The translations under genes and the position numbers were made by a program. A stretch of 64,000 bases of DNA from Bradyrhizobium sp. ISRA430 (GTDB lineage: Bacteria > Pseudomonadota > Alphaproteobacteria > Rhizobiales > Xanthobacteraceae): assembly GCF_029909975.1 (NCBI RefSeq), contig NZ_CP094516.1:6860501-6924500 (forward strand). The letters are read 5' to 3'. The notes under the pieces are model-generated. The model did no database searches, had not been told where the DNA came from, and worked only from the letters and a program-made list of their open reading frames with translations. Each line of letters starts with the position of its first letter. Position 1 is the stretch's first letter. Shown piece by piece: positions 37,356-46,683 of this stretch.

Positions 37356-37402
37356 GTTCGGCAAAATCGATTGTTTTGATGGAACGCATCCAGGTTGCGG
37401 AT
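37356..37402 (-). promoter_or_regulatory. nod box upstream of ttsI
   Basis: A 47-bp element read on the minus strand. It begins ATCCGCAACCTGGATG and ends ATCAAAACAATCGATTTTGC-GAAC, matching the nod-box ATCC...GATG and ATC-AAACAATCGATTTTACCAATC halves closely. It faces the small gene at 36259 and ttsI, the expected arrangement for flavonoid/NodD (or NodW) control of the T3SS. Confidence 0.92.
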
Positions 37403-37861
37403 CGGCTGTAGGTTAATAGCGCTGCTTGCTACGGGTGAGTGAATGAATGATGCGATCAGAGCCGAAACACTGTTGGTTGACGGCGCTATCATTTCAGAAG
37501 GAGTGAGCTAACGCGAGGGATGCTGCGCTTTCAGCAGCTTACCTCACCAAATCCGCCTGCCAGCCCCCTGAGGGCGGCTAAACAATTCCTGCCGCCGAAT
37601 ATCACATGCATCCAAGATGCCGCGATGTCCCAACGAGCGAAAAGGGAAGAGGGGACAAGGTCGGTGTCCTCCCGACCTTCATTCGTAGGCGTCTACCGCG
37701 GTACGGCTCGATCAGCGCCTTGAACGGCCCGTCGGTCGCCCCCGATTACGATTCATCTGTTGTGCATGAGGCGGAGCTGATGCGCCGCTTTTCAGTTCTT
37801 CGTCGGAGGTCATTTTGATGCTTGATCGCCAACAAACCTGCCAAATGGCGCGATCGACCGT
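37403..37861. other. Intergenic, nothing recognised
   Basis: Separates the nod box from the 3' end of the convergent effector gene at 37862. No supported gene or element. Confidence 0.4.
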
Positions 37862-38827
37862 CTAGTCATTACTCTCGCGCTTGTAGGGATTTGCTTCGCT
37901 ACTGGTGCGGTAGCTTTCCAAATTGCCTCCAAGGAACAGGCGCTCGGTTTCCCGGGTCGGCGTTCTGCCCAGCGAGCACATCAGATCGACATCCCTATCG
38001 ATGTTGTCCTGATCCTCGACGTTCATTCCAAGCCCAATGCTACTCAGCACGTCGTCGGGCGTCCAGACAGCGGTCTTCGGCACAGTATAGGTGTGTAGCA
38101 TTTCCGCATTGTTGGCAATCGCTCGCGCCCACGGATCGCGAGAGACGACGAGCTTTGACGGATCTTCGACTAACGATACGAAGGGTGAGGCTGTTGTCTT
38201 CCCCCGCATATGCCAACCAGCTTGGCGGGCCCGGTCCATCGGATACCGCTCCAGAGGATCTCCAACGGAAGAATGATCCCGAGCCGTGTTGCGGACATGA
38301 GATATTGCACTCGTGTTCTCTTCCGTGTGAGGCTTGCAATCAGTGTCCTGATTTTGAAAGCGCCGCAGTGTGACATATGACGACCCCGCTACGTCGTCGA
38401 ATACGCGATCTCGATCAATGGCACCTTCGGTCGCCGATGACCAACGTGCTGCTTGCTGCTCGGCAAGTTCGATCTCGTTCCGAAGTGCTTCAAGAGTTGC
38501 ACCTGTCAGTGTTGCGGCAAGTTGAGCGCGCGCACTGACGAATGATGCGGCTAGATAGCGACTGGGTCCCGAGGCCGCCTCGTTTGGCGCAGATGAGGGC
38601 GCGGTGCTCGCGGAACCTGCTGCTAAGGAGACTGACTCCGAGGTTGGGTAAAGCGCATCCAAGTCGTCTCGAGCCAAGTCATTCAGCTGCTGCTCAAAGT
38701 TTGCTTGAGCTTCTGAACTTGTCGGTGCGCTGTTTTGGGCGCTAAGCTCGTCCTGCTGTCTACCGACGTGGTGCGGCTGCTGAACCTCAAAGGAATCGTC
38801 TGGGGCATTCCGCTGATCAACATTCAT
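37862..38827 (-). CDS. tts-controlled effector with ART-like motifs, copy 1
   Basis: About 321 aa. Polar secretion leader with an AQANFEQQL motif near residue 43, a helical Ala-rich middle (ASFVSARAQLAATLTGATLEALRNEIELAEQ), and a C-terminal domain with MRGKTTASPFVSLVED and TRETERLFLGGNLESYRTS. The SPFVS segment followed by an ExE before a LFLGG strand recalls the STS and ExE motifs of R-S-E ADP-ribosyltransferases. This is an inference, and the first Arg motif is not certain. Paralogue at 44029-43121 conserves all these features. A near-perfect tts box lies 52 bp upstream. Start at 38827 follows GGGAGAGAGAGGG. Confidence 0.7.
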   Translation of the reverse strand: MNVDQRNAPDDSFEVQQPHHVGRQQDELSAQNSAPTSSEAQANFEQQLNDLARDDLDALYPTSESVSLAAGSASTAPSSAPNEAASGPSRYLAASFVSARAQLAATLTGATLEALRNEIELAEQQAARWSSATEGAIDRDRVFDDVAGSSYVTLRRFQNQDTDCKPHTEENTSAISHVRNTARDHSSVGDPLERYPMDRARQAGWHMRGKTTASPFVSLVEDPSKLVVSRDPWARAIANNAEMLHTYTVPKTAVWTPDDVLSSIGLGMNVEDQDNIDRDVDLMCSLGRTPTRETERLFLGGNLESYRTSSEANPYKRESND

Positions 38828-38879
38828 CCCTCTCTCTCCCTTCGAAGTGCCGGCTGTCGGCATGGATTGTTGCAGGTGC

Positions 38880-38897
38880 AGCTTTCGAGAAGCTGAC
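38880..38897 (-). promoter_or_regulatory. tts box driving effector copy 1
   Basis: Minus-strand GTCAGCTTCTCGAAAGCT, a near-perfect tts-box core, 52 bp upstream of the effector start at 38827. Confidence 0.93.
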
Positions 38898-39419
38898 GGA
38901 CCGGAAAGAGGCCATTTAGCTTAAGCGCTGCCTTGTGGCTTCTGGCACTGCTGATTCGATTAGGTTGAGATCGGGGGGCGTCGACCGCCGCGAAGCGTTC
39001 GCTCCACCACCTCATTGCGGACGCCTCGCCTCGAGCAGACAGTCCTTGAGACTAAGAAGGACAAGCGAGCGGATGCGCCTGATCGAGTGATTCTTTCGTA
39101 GATCGTGTGCAGATGTGACGGCTGCATCTTCTCGCTCGTTAGGCCTGCTGTGGACCAGCGCGACCGCTCGTCGTTTTGTGTTCCAAACGGCCGACCATCA
39201 AACGAATCGTTCTAGTCGACGCCCGCGAGCCGAAGCCCCCCAGAAAACCTGACCTACGAGGTTGTGATGTCGGAATAGCCGTCACAACCACTTGCGCCTG
39301 ATTGCGGCAGGCTGCTTTTGTACAGGCGTGAGCGCGTTTGCTGAAAGAAAGCCAAACAACTTGCGAGCACGACATCTTGAAAAACGTAAGCTGTGGTACT
39401 TATCGAGGGAGAAGAGCAT
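38898..39419. other. Intergenic between tts effector and virK
   Basis: No supported gene. A minus-strand frame overlaps the virK region and is its shadow. Confidence 0.4.
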
Positions 39420-39860
39420 ATGAAGATTACCGGCAAAGGACTGACGATCCTGTTGTCCTTGCTTTCGGTCGCGAGCGTTAGCGCGCTGGCGAGAGCCGAT
39501 GAGCCCTCGCCGAAATACACCGAGGTGCTCAATGCCCTGCAGGCGGGAAAGAATGTGAAGCTCATACTGGACATGAGCCGCTGTAACCCCGCGGAGGGTG
39601 GCAAGCCTGCATCGGCGACGCAAGCCGGTCTGGTTATCAATGCATTCAGGGTGACGGTCCAGAACGGAATCAGCTTCGCCAATGCTCACCAAACGGTCGA
39701 CAGCTCTGGACATGCCGTGACCGAGTACATCCGCCATAGCCTCAGCCGCGAAGGCAAGCTGACGGTGCGAGCCTCGAAGCTTGTGGTCGGAACCACCGAA
39801 CTCGTGAACCAGGGCGAATTCATCTGCGAACTGCCGGATGGCGCAAAGTTCATCTGGTAA
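39420..39860 (+). CDS. virK: VirK-family exported protein
   Basis: 146 aa. Signal peptide (LTILLSLLSVASVSALARA) then the VirK-family pattern: LNALQAGKNVKLILDMSRCNP, with a conserved Cys, and a C-terminal TTELVNQGEFICELPDGAKF containing a second Cys that may form a disulfide. VirK is a periplasmic protein of unknown function known from Agrobacterium virulence and rhizobia. ATG at 39420 follows GGGAGAAGAG. It stands alone on the plus strand amid minus-strand effectors, with no tts or nod box seen. Confidence 0.8.
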   Translation: MKITGKGLTILLSLLSVASVSALARADEPSPKYTEVLNALQAGKNVKLILDMSRCNPAEGGKPASATQAGLVINAFRVTVQNGISFANAHQTVDSSGHAVTEYIRHSLSREGKLTVRASKLVVGTTELVNQGEFICELPDGAKFIW

Positions 39861-40445
39861 CGAAGAGCACAGAGAAGAGGGGGCGCTCCGAAGAGTTGAT
39901 CCTTTAATCGTGTAGAGACCTTCGCAGTATGACACGGATCCTTTCGATCTCAGGGAAGCTCAGAGGTTTTCTGGCCGCCCTTTTCGTCTGGGAAGGATCG
40001 GGTTGCGCCAACTTGCTACTGTTCGACCAAGGTAAGTCATGAGGGCCGTCGATCTCCATTCGATCTCAGCGATTGGAGGATCGACGGTTCGGGCTGTCAT
40101 CATATGGGTTCGAGCCAAGGCTTCTCAGTTGAACGCTCCAGATGAGCTGGGCAAGGTACGTCCCCACGCCGTCCGCGGTCCTTTTGGGGAGTGTATTTCC
40201 AAACGATCAAGTGGTGATTTCGGATGAGCTCGTATCTTTCATCCCGCGTCTTTTGGGGGTCTTTCACTTGAAACTTCCGTGCTGCCGAATGCAGCCGGCA
40301 AGGTGATTGAACCATCCCGCCTAAGATCATGCTGTGAATGGCCGCTAGGGGTTTGCTCACCGCCGACGCGGTTCTGACGAAAATAAGCGATCCGACGTGG
40401 ATTCGGGAGCTTGAGCGGCTGCCCGAGGTGCTGACAGCATATCGT
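39861..40445. other. Intergenic downstream of NopD-like gene
   Basis: This is where the protease domain of a full NopD would lie on the minus strand. No ULP1 motif (His-Trp, Asp-Ser, Asp-Cys-Gly) is visible in any frame here. Confidence 0.5.
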
Positions 40446-42818
40446 TCAGCCAAATTGCGGCCGATGGAAGAGAAGAACGCGGCCACCGGGTAGACTTTCA
40501 GCCGTGTAGGGCTCGCCGTGGATCAAAAAGCAGGTCATGGGGACGCCCTGGCTCGGCAGAAGGCCCAGGTTTTGGAGCATGTCAATCACGAGAGGCGAAG
40601 CTTCTTGCGGGCCGTGCCTCCAGTCGTGGCCGAACAACTCTCCGAGTTCAGGCACTTGCGGGAGCGGGTGATGGCCCGAGACGGGCGCGGCGGGCGGCAG
40701 TTGGAGGTTTGGGGCCTGCAATTCGAACCAGGAGGGCCGATCAAACCCAGATGCGAGGCCGTAGGTATGCGGGGGAGCCGTCGGCGTCACGAGCGCAGCG
40801 TCACTCCTCGAAGCGAACCTTGGGTGATGGATGAGTTGAACGTCATTGGATCCTCTCGGCCCCAGCACGGCCGTATATCGTTCGCCGCCAATCTCATAGT
40901 TGATGAACGGACATTCCGCATTAGGCAAGAAGTCCCACTTGCCCAGCTCGGAAAGCATCATGTCGGGAGCCAGCTGGGTGCGATGGGAAAAATCGTTGGG
41001 CACTGCGAATGAAACGTCAAATGTATCGCCAACAGCCGGAGAGCGCAGATGGATGAGCTGAAGATCGCTACGCCCACGCGGTCCTAACACGCCCGTATAG
41101 CGTTCACCGTGAATGTCGTAAGTCTTTACCCACTTTGCTGCATCCGGCATCTGACCCCAGCGGCTGAGCTTGGAACGCATCATGTCCGGCGCGGGCTGGG
41201 TGCCATGGGAAAAATCTTCGGTAACGGCCAAAGAGGCGTCGAAGTTCTCGCCGGCGGTCTCCGCATCTTGATTCATCATCCGTCCAAAGTCTTTTTCAGA
41301 GGCGAGACCCTGCGGCCGTGAGCTGGGCTGCCAAATCACGGCATCGAAAGGATCCGCTCCGCCGGCGCTATGGGTTGTCGCCTCCATTGCCGTCCATAAC
41401 TTGGATGCCTCCAGACCGAAAGCAGGCGCAAACCGGCCTCGATCCGCAGCATCGAAAAGCTCTTGCTGGGCGACACTTTGCACGTGCGAATGGGTGACTG
41501 AGCCGGCGGTTGGCCAACGCACCGGTGCATCGTGGGATGTCGTCGGCAAGCCCTCGCGATCGCCAGCACCTAGAAGCTGTTCTCGGGCGACATCTTGCAC
41601 GGGCGAGTAGGCGGCCGAACTCATGCTCGGCCAAAGCACCGGTACATTGACTGGCGGCAGGCCCTCGCGATCGGCGGCATCTAAAAGCTCTTCCTGGGCG
41701 ACACTTTGCACCTGCGAGCGGGTGACCGAACTCGTGGTTGGCCAAAGCAAGAGTTCATCGAAGGACGCCGCTGCCAGGCCCTCGCGATCCGCGGCATCGA
41801 AAAGCGCTTCCTGAGCAAAGCTCTGCAGGGGCGAGGGGGCGGCGGCACGCATTCCCTGCCAAAGTACCGGCGCATCGAAGCTGGCAGGTGGAGGCACATC
41901 GTTTTGGTGCACAGCGTCGAAAAGCATATCCTGGGCGACAAGCTGCGCCGGAGAACGAGCGGTTAAACCCATTGCCTCCCAAAACTGCTGAGCATTGAAA
42001 CCGCCCGTCGGCAATGAGCCGTCCGCGTTTCCTAAAGGCTCATCACGTTCGAGAAGCTGGACGGGCAAATCGGCGGCCGGCTGCATTGACTGGCGCGAGG
42101 CGCTCCCGTAAGTCGGCGAGTTGTCCCGCCCCGCGAGTCGGCGGTAGTCATTCAGCCTGTTCAACGCATAGATGAGTTTCTTGTCCTTCGGAAACAAAGC
42201 ATCGGCATGGCCAAGCAACGCTTTGTGGCTGAGCTTAGCAATCGACAAGGGGCGCAGTGCTGTCGCTAGCTTGCGAAGACTGCTAGCGTAATTTCCGGCG
42301 GTTTTTGCGTCCATTGCTCGACCAAAGCCCGCCTCGGTCGCCTCTCTGATGAGGTTGGCGTCTTCCTTGGACGGACGATAATGTGTTGTGGGGGGCGGAG
42401 CGGTATCGCTTGGCTCCCGGTACCTACTCACCATTGACAATGCAGAGAAGATGACCTTGTCTTCTGGCAGTAGCTTCTTGGAGCGCTCGAGCAATGTGTC
42501 GTCATCGAGCTCAGCAATCGAGTGACCAGACTGCTTCAGCAGATCTGCCAATTTGCGAAGCCGACGGTCATAGATTTCAATGGTAATCGCCTTTGGCGGT
42601 GGGCCTCGGTCAAGGGCAGCACCAGACGCTGCTCGGATGAGGCGATCGTCTTCTTCGGTGATGTCATAAAGCCCACTATGGGAATATACCGGGCCGAGCT
42701 GCCGCACCTCTCGCAAGTGTTGCTCGAATACCGCTTGCGGTTCTTTGGGCTGTTCAACCGTGGTATCTGATGCAGCGGAATCTTTATACGCTGGGTTGAT
42801 CGCGTTGTATCGATCCAT
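40446..42818 (-). CDS. NopD-like repeat effector lacking the ULP1 protease domain
   Basis: 790 aa. Residues 30-105 and 150-230 are two copies of an 80-residue helical unit (TEEDDRLIRAA / SKEDANLIREA ... RKLA ... LLPEDKVIF / LFPKDKKLIY). Residues 265-480 carry about five 42-residue repeats ending in a LFDAADREGL-like turn. Residues 540 to the end hold three copies of a domain of the form DFSHGTQ-APDMM...L...GERYT-VLGPRG. The same last domain occurs in the ULP1-type protein at 53.0-54.5 kb, which links both to NopD/XopD-type effectors that reshape host SUMO. This copy ends without a protease. Effective start ATG 42818; tts box 46 bp upstream. Confidence 0.8.
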   Translation of the reverse strand: MDRYNAINPAYKDSAASDTTVEQPKEPQAVFEQHLREVRQLGPVYSHSGLYDITEEDDRLIRAASGAALDRGPPPKAITIEIYDRRLRKLADLLKQSGHSIAELDDDTLLERSKKLLPEDKVIFSALSMVSRYREPSDTAPPPTTHYRPSKEDANLIREATEAGFGRAMDAKTAGNYASSLRKLATALRPLSIAKLSHKALLGHADALFPKDKKLIYALNRLNDYRRLAGRDNSPTYGSASRQSMQPAADLPVQLLERDEPLGNADGSLPTGGFNAQQFWEAMGLTARSPAQLVAQDMLFDAVHQNDVPPPASFDAPVLWQGMRAAAPSPLQSFAQEALFDAADREGLAAASFDELLLWPTTSSVTRSQVQSVAQEELLDAADREGLPPVNVPVLWPSMSSAAYSPVQDVAREQLLGAGDREGLPTTSHDAPVRWPTAGSVTHSHVQSVAQQELFDAADRGRFAPAFGLEASKLWTAMEATTHSAGGADPFDAVIWQPSSRPQGLASEKDFGRMMNQDAETAGENFDASLAVTEDFSHGTQPAPDMMRSKLSRWGQMPDAAKWVKTYDIHGERYTGVLGPRGRSDLQLIHLRSPAVGDTFDVSFAVPNDFSHRTQLAPDMMLSELGKWDFLPNAECPFINYEIGGERYTAVLGPRGSNDVQLIHHPRFASRSDAALVTPTAPPHTYGLASGFDRPSWFELQAPNLQLPPAAPVSGHHPLPQVPELGELFGHDWRHGPQEASPLVIDMLQNLGLLPSQGVPMTCFLIHGEPYTAESLPGGRVLLFHRPQFG

Positions 42819-42864
42819 GCTGCAGTCCGCTGGCTTCCTTCCTCGTTCTTTCGCTACTCACGTT

Positions 42865-42882
42865 AGCTTTCCAAAACCTGAC
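42865..42882 (-). promoter_or_regulatory. tts box driving NopD-like gene
   Basis: Minus-strand GTCAGGTTTTGGAAAGCT, two differences from the best core. The flank AACGTGAGTAGCGA is shared with the box at 54.9 kb, showing that both promoters are copies of one ancestor. Confidence 0.85.
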
Positions 42883-43120
42883 CTGGCCGGGCGGAAAGTT
42901 AGAATGAATATTGGTCGGCAAGTGCCTTTTCGAACCCGACGACGAGTGCGGCGAACGTAAAGACGGTACAGGCTTCGGCTGAAATTCTGGTTTTCCAGGT
43001 GCAGTACGCGGCCAGCTCCCCCGATGGCCAGCTCGGCCGGAGCATTATAGGCGGAGCGAAGGCTGCTTTCGATTTTCCGAGCATCGGAAACAGCCAAATT
43101 ACCTTGCTAAGCCTCCACCC

Positions 43121-44029
43121 TCAATCTTCTTTCCCTGACTTTCTGTATGGATTCGATGCGCTAGCGGTCCGATAGTCATCCAGATTCCCGCCCAGAAACA
43201 GTACCTCGCGCTCCTCAGTTGGGGTATCGCTCACCCAGGCCAGGTCGGGTTCATCATCCTCAGTCCCGTCCTCAAGAATACTGACGATCTCCTCGGCCGT
43301 CCAAGCGGTGATCCTCGGCACCGTGTACGTGTGCAACTCATTGGCATTTTCCGCGATCACTTTGGCGCCATACTCGTTGTCGTCGTCCGGCGAGAGGAGC
43401 AGTCGTGAGGCCTCCTCGGACAGTGACACAAAGGGCGAAGAACTGGTGTCGCCCCTCATGTGTTCTGCCGCTGCGCGACCCAGATCAAGTCGTTGGCCTC
43501 CCCAGATATTCCAGGGGGCGGCGTCGAAACGCGAAGCCGCCATGGAACGCAAATGGGCCATCGCACTTTGATTGGCCAACCCGCGCGGCTTGCAATGGCT
43601 GGCGTGGTTTTGAAAGCGCTGCAGCTCCAAGTATGAGGATGCCACCACGTCGTCGTAAACGCGGCTACTATCCACGCCGCCAGCCGACGGTCCAGTCGCT
43701 CCTGACCATGGTGTTGATGTCTGCGCAGCGAGTTCGATTTCTCTTCTGAGTTCCGCAATGTTCGCGCAGGTCAGCGTTGCGGCGAGCTGAGCGCGCGCTT
43801 TTACAAAGGATGCGGCTGTGCACCGTTCGTTCTTCGGGATAAGGTCCGCTCTCCTATTGCCATCCGTTGCAGTTCGGGTCGATCCAGCCCCGGCTGAAGC
43901 TGGTGCTGGGAGGACTGGCCGATGCTCTCCAAGCCGCAGCTCAAAGTCTGCTTGCGCGGTCTCTTCCTGTTGCGGCTCGACGTAACTCATGCGAGCGGCG
44001 GACGGGTTGACGTTGTCAAATGGGTCCAT
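43121..44029 (-). CDS. tts-controlled effector with ART-like motifs, copy 2
   Basis: 302 aa, paralogue of the effector at 38827-37862. AQADFELRL motif near residue 26. Helical ARAQLAATLT...EIELAAQ block at 79-103. MRGDTSSSPFVSLSEE at 191-206, HTYTVP strand at 233, and TEEREVLFLGGNLDDYRTAS at 271-290 with Glu273-x-Glu275. The order SPFVS then strand then ExE-LFLGG is that of ART toxins of the R-S-E type, offered as inference. Acidic linker (DDEPDLAW) between. tts box about 240 bp upstream. Confidence 0.72.
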   Translation of the reverse strand: MDPFDNVNPSAARMSYVEPQQEETAQADFELRLGEHRPVLPAPASAGAGSTRTATDGNRRADLIPKNERCTAASFVKARAQLAATLTCANIAELRREIELAAQTSTPWSGATGPSAGGVDSSRVYDDVVASSYLELQRFQNHASHCKPRGLANQSAMAHLRSMAASRFDAAPWNIWGGQRLDLGRAAAEHMRGDTSSSPFVSLSEEASRLLLSPDDDNEYGAKVIAENANELHTYTVPRITAWTAEEIVSILEDGTEDDEPDLAWVSDTPTEEREVLFLGGNLDDYRTASASNPYRKSGKED

Positions 44030-44219
44030 TCCCTTCTCCCATTGGTGGCCTTGTCAATGTCGTTCGAACAAAGTTGGTCCGATAAGGATCAGAAACCGAG
44101 GCGGGCGCAAATCTCGATAAAATTGCAGCGGATATGGTTCTCGAACGGGTCGGTATGTTGAGGGCGTACGGATGGGGCTGACCCAGGATCCAGGTCCTTC
44201 TCTTCCAGAACTTGAGCCA

Positions 44220-44657
44220 TCAAGTGGGCCGCTGTCCGGATAGAGATGTTGCTATGCTAGAGGGCCTAGCTGTCGAACAGCTGACCAGGCTCATTGCTTC
44301 AAGTAAATTCCGAGGGCGATCTTGCAGCGCCCTCTCCTCGGTGAACTCCGGCAGCAGCACTTTGCCGACGAAGCCTCCTGACGCACGGATCATCACCGTG
44401 TTGCGTCGCTGGTGGTGATAACGAAACGGCCGCAGCCCGCAGCGGCGGCAAAGCGCCAAGAACAGGTGCCGCGACCATTGGTCGGAAAGTGAGAATTGCT
44501 GTTCGATCGGCGGATCGTGGCGAGCGAGCTCCTCGACCCGGGCACGCACCCGCTGTAGCGCAGCTTCCGCCGCAAGGCGCTCACCAGCAGTTCCGGTACC
44601 CGCGAACAACGCCTCGATCTTCCGAAGCTTCTCGCGCAGCTGCGACTCGCTGGTCAT
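44220..44657 (-). pseudogene. Conserved Bradyrhizobium-type protein, 3' end replaced
   Basis: 145 aa as read. The first 110 residues (MTSESQLREKLRKIEALFAG, LSDQWSRHLFLALCRRCGL, a NTVMIRASGGFV strand) resemble a small conserved Bradyrhizobium family of unknown function. In that family the protein goes on past the PEF block; here it changes abruptly to Arg/Pro/Ser-rich sequence that contains the tts box in the DNA. I infer that the native C-terminus was lost when the effector promoter region was joined on. Function of the family unknown. Confidence 0.6.
44268..44285 (-). promoter_or_regulatory. tts box driving effector copy 2
   Basis: Minus-strand GTCAGCTGTTCGACAGCT, good match with an internal inverted symmetry. 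It lies inside the 3' end of the truncated gene at 44657-44220 and 239 bp upstream of the effector start. Confidence 0.85.
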
Positions 44658-45181
44658 TCTGATCCCAGTTGCCCGCTCCGAACCGGGATCACCCCATCAC
44701 CGCGTGCCTGCGGCGTCAATCATCCCGACAGCGCTATCCAGAGCATTCCGCGCGAGTCAAGGCCCGGCACGGTGAGCTTCCCGTGACGCTCACGAATAAT
44801 CCAGTACTGGTGGACGATTCTACACAGTGCATCGCAAGCAGTTTCTGCGAGAAAACCGGCAGTCTGCAGCCGATATCCTGAGCTGGATCTATCGCGGTCA
44901 ACTCTTCAAGGCCATGGCCTTAAACCGAGGTTCGTGCCTCCCTCTGCGATCATGTCTCGGACCTTCGCGTTTAAGGCGAGAGTACAAGACAAACGATGCC
45001 GAGCCGATTACGCGCTGGCCCCACAACGAATCCTAGTTCGTCGAGCACCTGTACATGGACCGTTTCCAGGTGCCATCTGACTTCAGATAATCAATCAATT
45101 GCAAACATCTAATTGGCCCGGGGGCGCAAAGCGTCCGCGGTGCCAAAATCGGGGAGGGGTGTTCAGATCCTCCCGCGGGTT
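44658..45181. other. Intergenic, nothing recognised
   Basis: No supported gene, RNA or element in this 520-bp stretch. Confidence 0.4.
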
Positions 45182-46048
45182 TCAGGTCTTGACGCCTAGC
45201 GCCCAATCCTTGGCAGCATACCAACATCGTCCCTTTGCCCGTTGCTTCCAATAGAGCGTCGAAACGTTTTGCCATCCCCTGGAGGCAAGAGCCCTCCTCA
45301 ACCGTCTTTCCTCGGACGATTCGACAGCAGTATCGCTGCCCTCAGCGAAAACAAATGACACTTCGCGTAATGCCTGCGCTTCAAACTCTTTTCTCCGACG
45401 TCTGACGAGCAATGCAACCGCATGCATCGCATGTCGCCCTACAAACCGCGCTTCCCGTTCGGGAGTTCCAAGAGGAAATAAAAGGCGTCCGCCCTCTTTC
45501 AGATTGTCGACCCAGGTGACGGCTGGTCGGATTACAGCAAAATTGACGTAAATGAGATCGGCCAATGGAAGTGCGCAGTTCTTGCCATCGGCATTCAAAA
45601 CCTCAACGTTCCTCCAAGGTCTCAGGTTCTCCTTTGCGAATTTTGCCAATGACTTGTCGTATTCGATAGCCAACACTCGCCCCTTTTTGCCGACAAGTTC
45701 GGCAAGAATGGCGCTGAAATAGCCCGCTCCCGCACCTGCGTGGACAACGGTTGCCCCCGTTAGCGGTCCGACTTTGTGCATCATCCACGCGTGCAGCGAC
45801 GGACTACCGTTGTTGACGCCACGCTTTGGATCAAGGGAGATGACAACATCTTGGTAGAGGAGTGAGGGGTCGTTCGCATGCAAACGCAAATGAGGCGCCC
45901 ATGGAGTCACCGCGTGCCACCGACGGCCCCCAAGAAAGTGTTCTCGCGGAACAGTCGCAAATGCCTTTTCTAATCTCTTGTCGCTATCTGCTCCGGCCAG
46001 CGCCAGTACCTGCCGGGCATACAGTTGTCTTACTTCGCGGATATTCAT
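45182..46048 (-). CDS. Protein-L-isoaspartate O-methyltransferase-like protein
   Basis: About 288 aa. The PCMT fold is visible: REHFLGG region at the start, SAM motif I as VVHAGAGAGYFSAILAELVG (usual VLEIGTGSGY changed to Val-His-Ala-Gly-Ala), RVLAIEYDKSLA strand, NADGKN, and a C-terminal lobe longer than in housekeeping PCMT. Classic enzymes repair isoaspartate; divergent relatives modify peptides. Start at 46048 follows GGTAGAGGA. It is divergent from the small gene at 46684 and 2OG oxygenase at 47022. A dedicated substrate is possible but not shown. Confidence 0.75.
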   Translation of the reverse strand: MNIREVRQLYARQVLALAGADSDKRLEKAFATVPREHFLGGRRWHAVTPWAPHLRLHANDPSLLYQDVVISLDPKRGVNNGSPSLHAWMMHKVGPLTGATVVHAGAGAGYFSAILAELVGKKGRVLAIEYDKSLAKFAKENLRPWRNVEVLNADGKNCALPLADLIYVNFAVIRPAVTWVDNLKEGGRLLFPLGTPEREARFVGRHAMHAVALLVRRRRKEFEAQALREVSFVFAEGSDTAVESSEERRLRRALASRGWQNVSTLYWKQRAKGRCWYAAKDWALGVKT

Positions 46049-46382
46049 TCCTCTACCCTTAGTGTCGCCAAACGTGGCGGATGCAAACATGCACCTGACC
46101 TTAGATCATAAATGTAGGGTAAGATCTCGTAGTTAATCGAAATCAAATGATTTTGAGTTCTTGAGGTGACCTCGTTGGTGCTTGTCACATCTTAGTTCGA
46201 TCTCAGAAAAGACGATGGTAGTCGGACCGCCCGCCAGTTCGCGCGAGAGTATGTACGACTGCCTCATCAACTCGCCCGCCGCGATAGCGCTCTGATTTCG
46301 GACTTTGCACGCCCGCCTTCGCTCACATCGAAGGTGGTCCGCAGGAGTGTGACGGCCTCTCGCCTTGCGTTGGGCACCACCA

Positions 46383-46554
46383 CTATTCCCGTTCAACATC
46401 CTCGAGCATGGCGTTGTAGAGCATCGCCCCGGTCACGCGCTTCTTCAGCTTGGTCTTCTCGTCCTCCAACGCCTTAAGCTGCTTGGGTCTGACCGCCTCC
46501 TGTTCCCATAGAATCCCGATGATCTGCTGGCCCGTGAAACTGACTTGACTTCAT
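46383..46554 (-). mobile_element. IS3-family OrfA remnant
   Basis: Minus strand. After an ATG at 46554, with one frame change, the reading gives a FTGQQIIGILWEQE-type start and the KQLKALEDEKTKLKKRV...AMLYNAMLEDV leucine-zipper tail typical of IS3-family OrfA. The helix-turn-helix is partly deleted and no OrfB follows. Confidence 0.65.
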
Positions 46555-46683
46555 TGGGCCGTCCCTTCCCAACTGATGGGGCTCTACCCATTCTTGGAGG
46601 TTCTCGCGAGGCTCAGACCATCTACAATTCATCATGGCCGAAATGGCCAAAACGAGGCCCGCAGAAAAGATAGGAGCTAGCAA

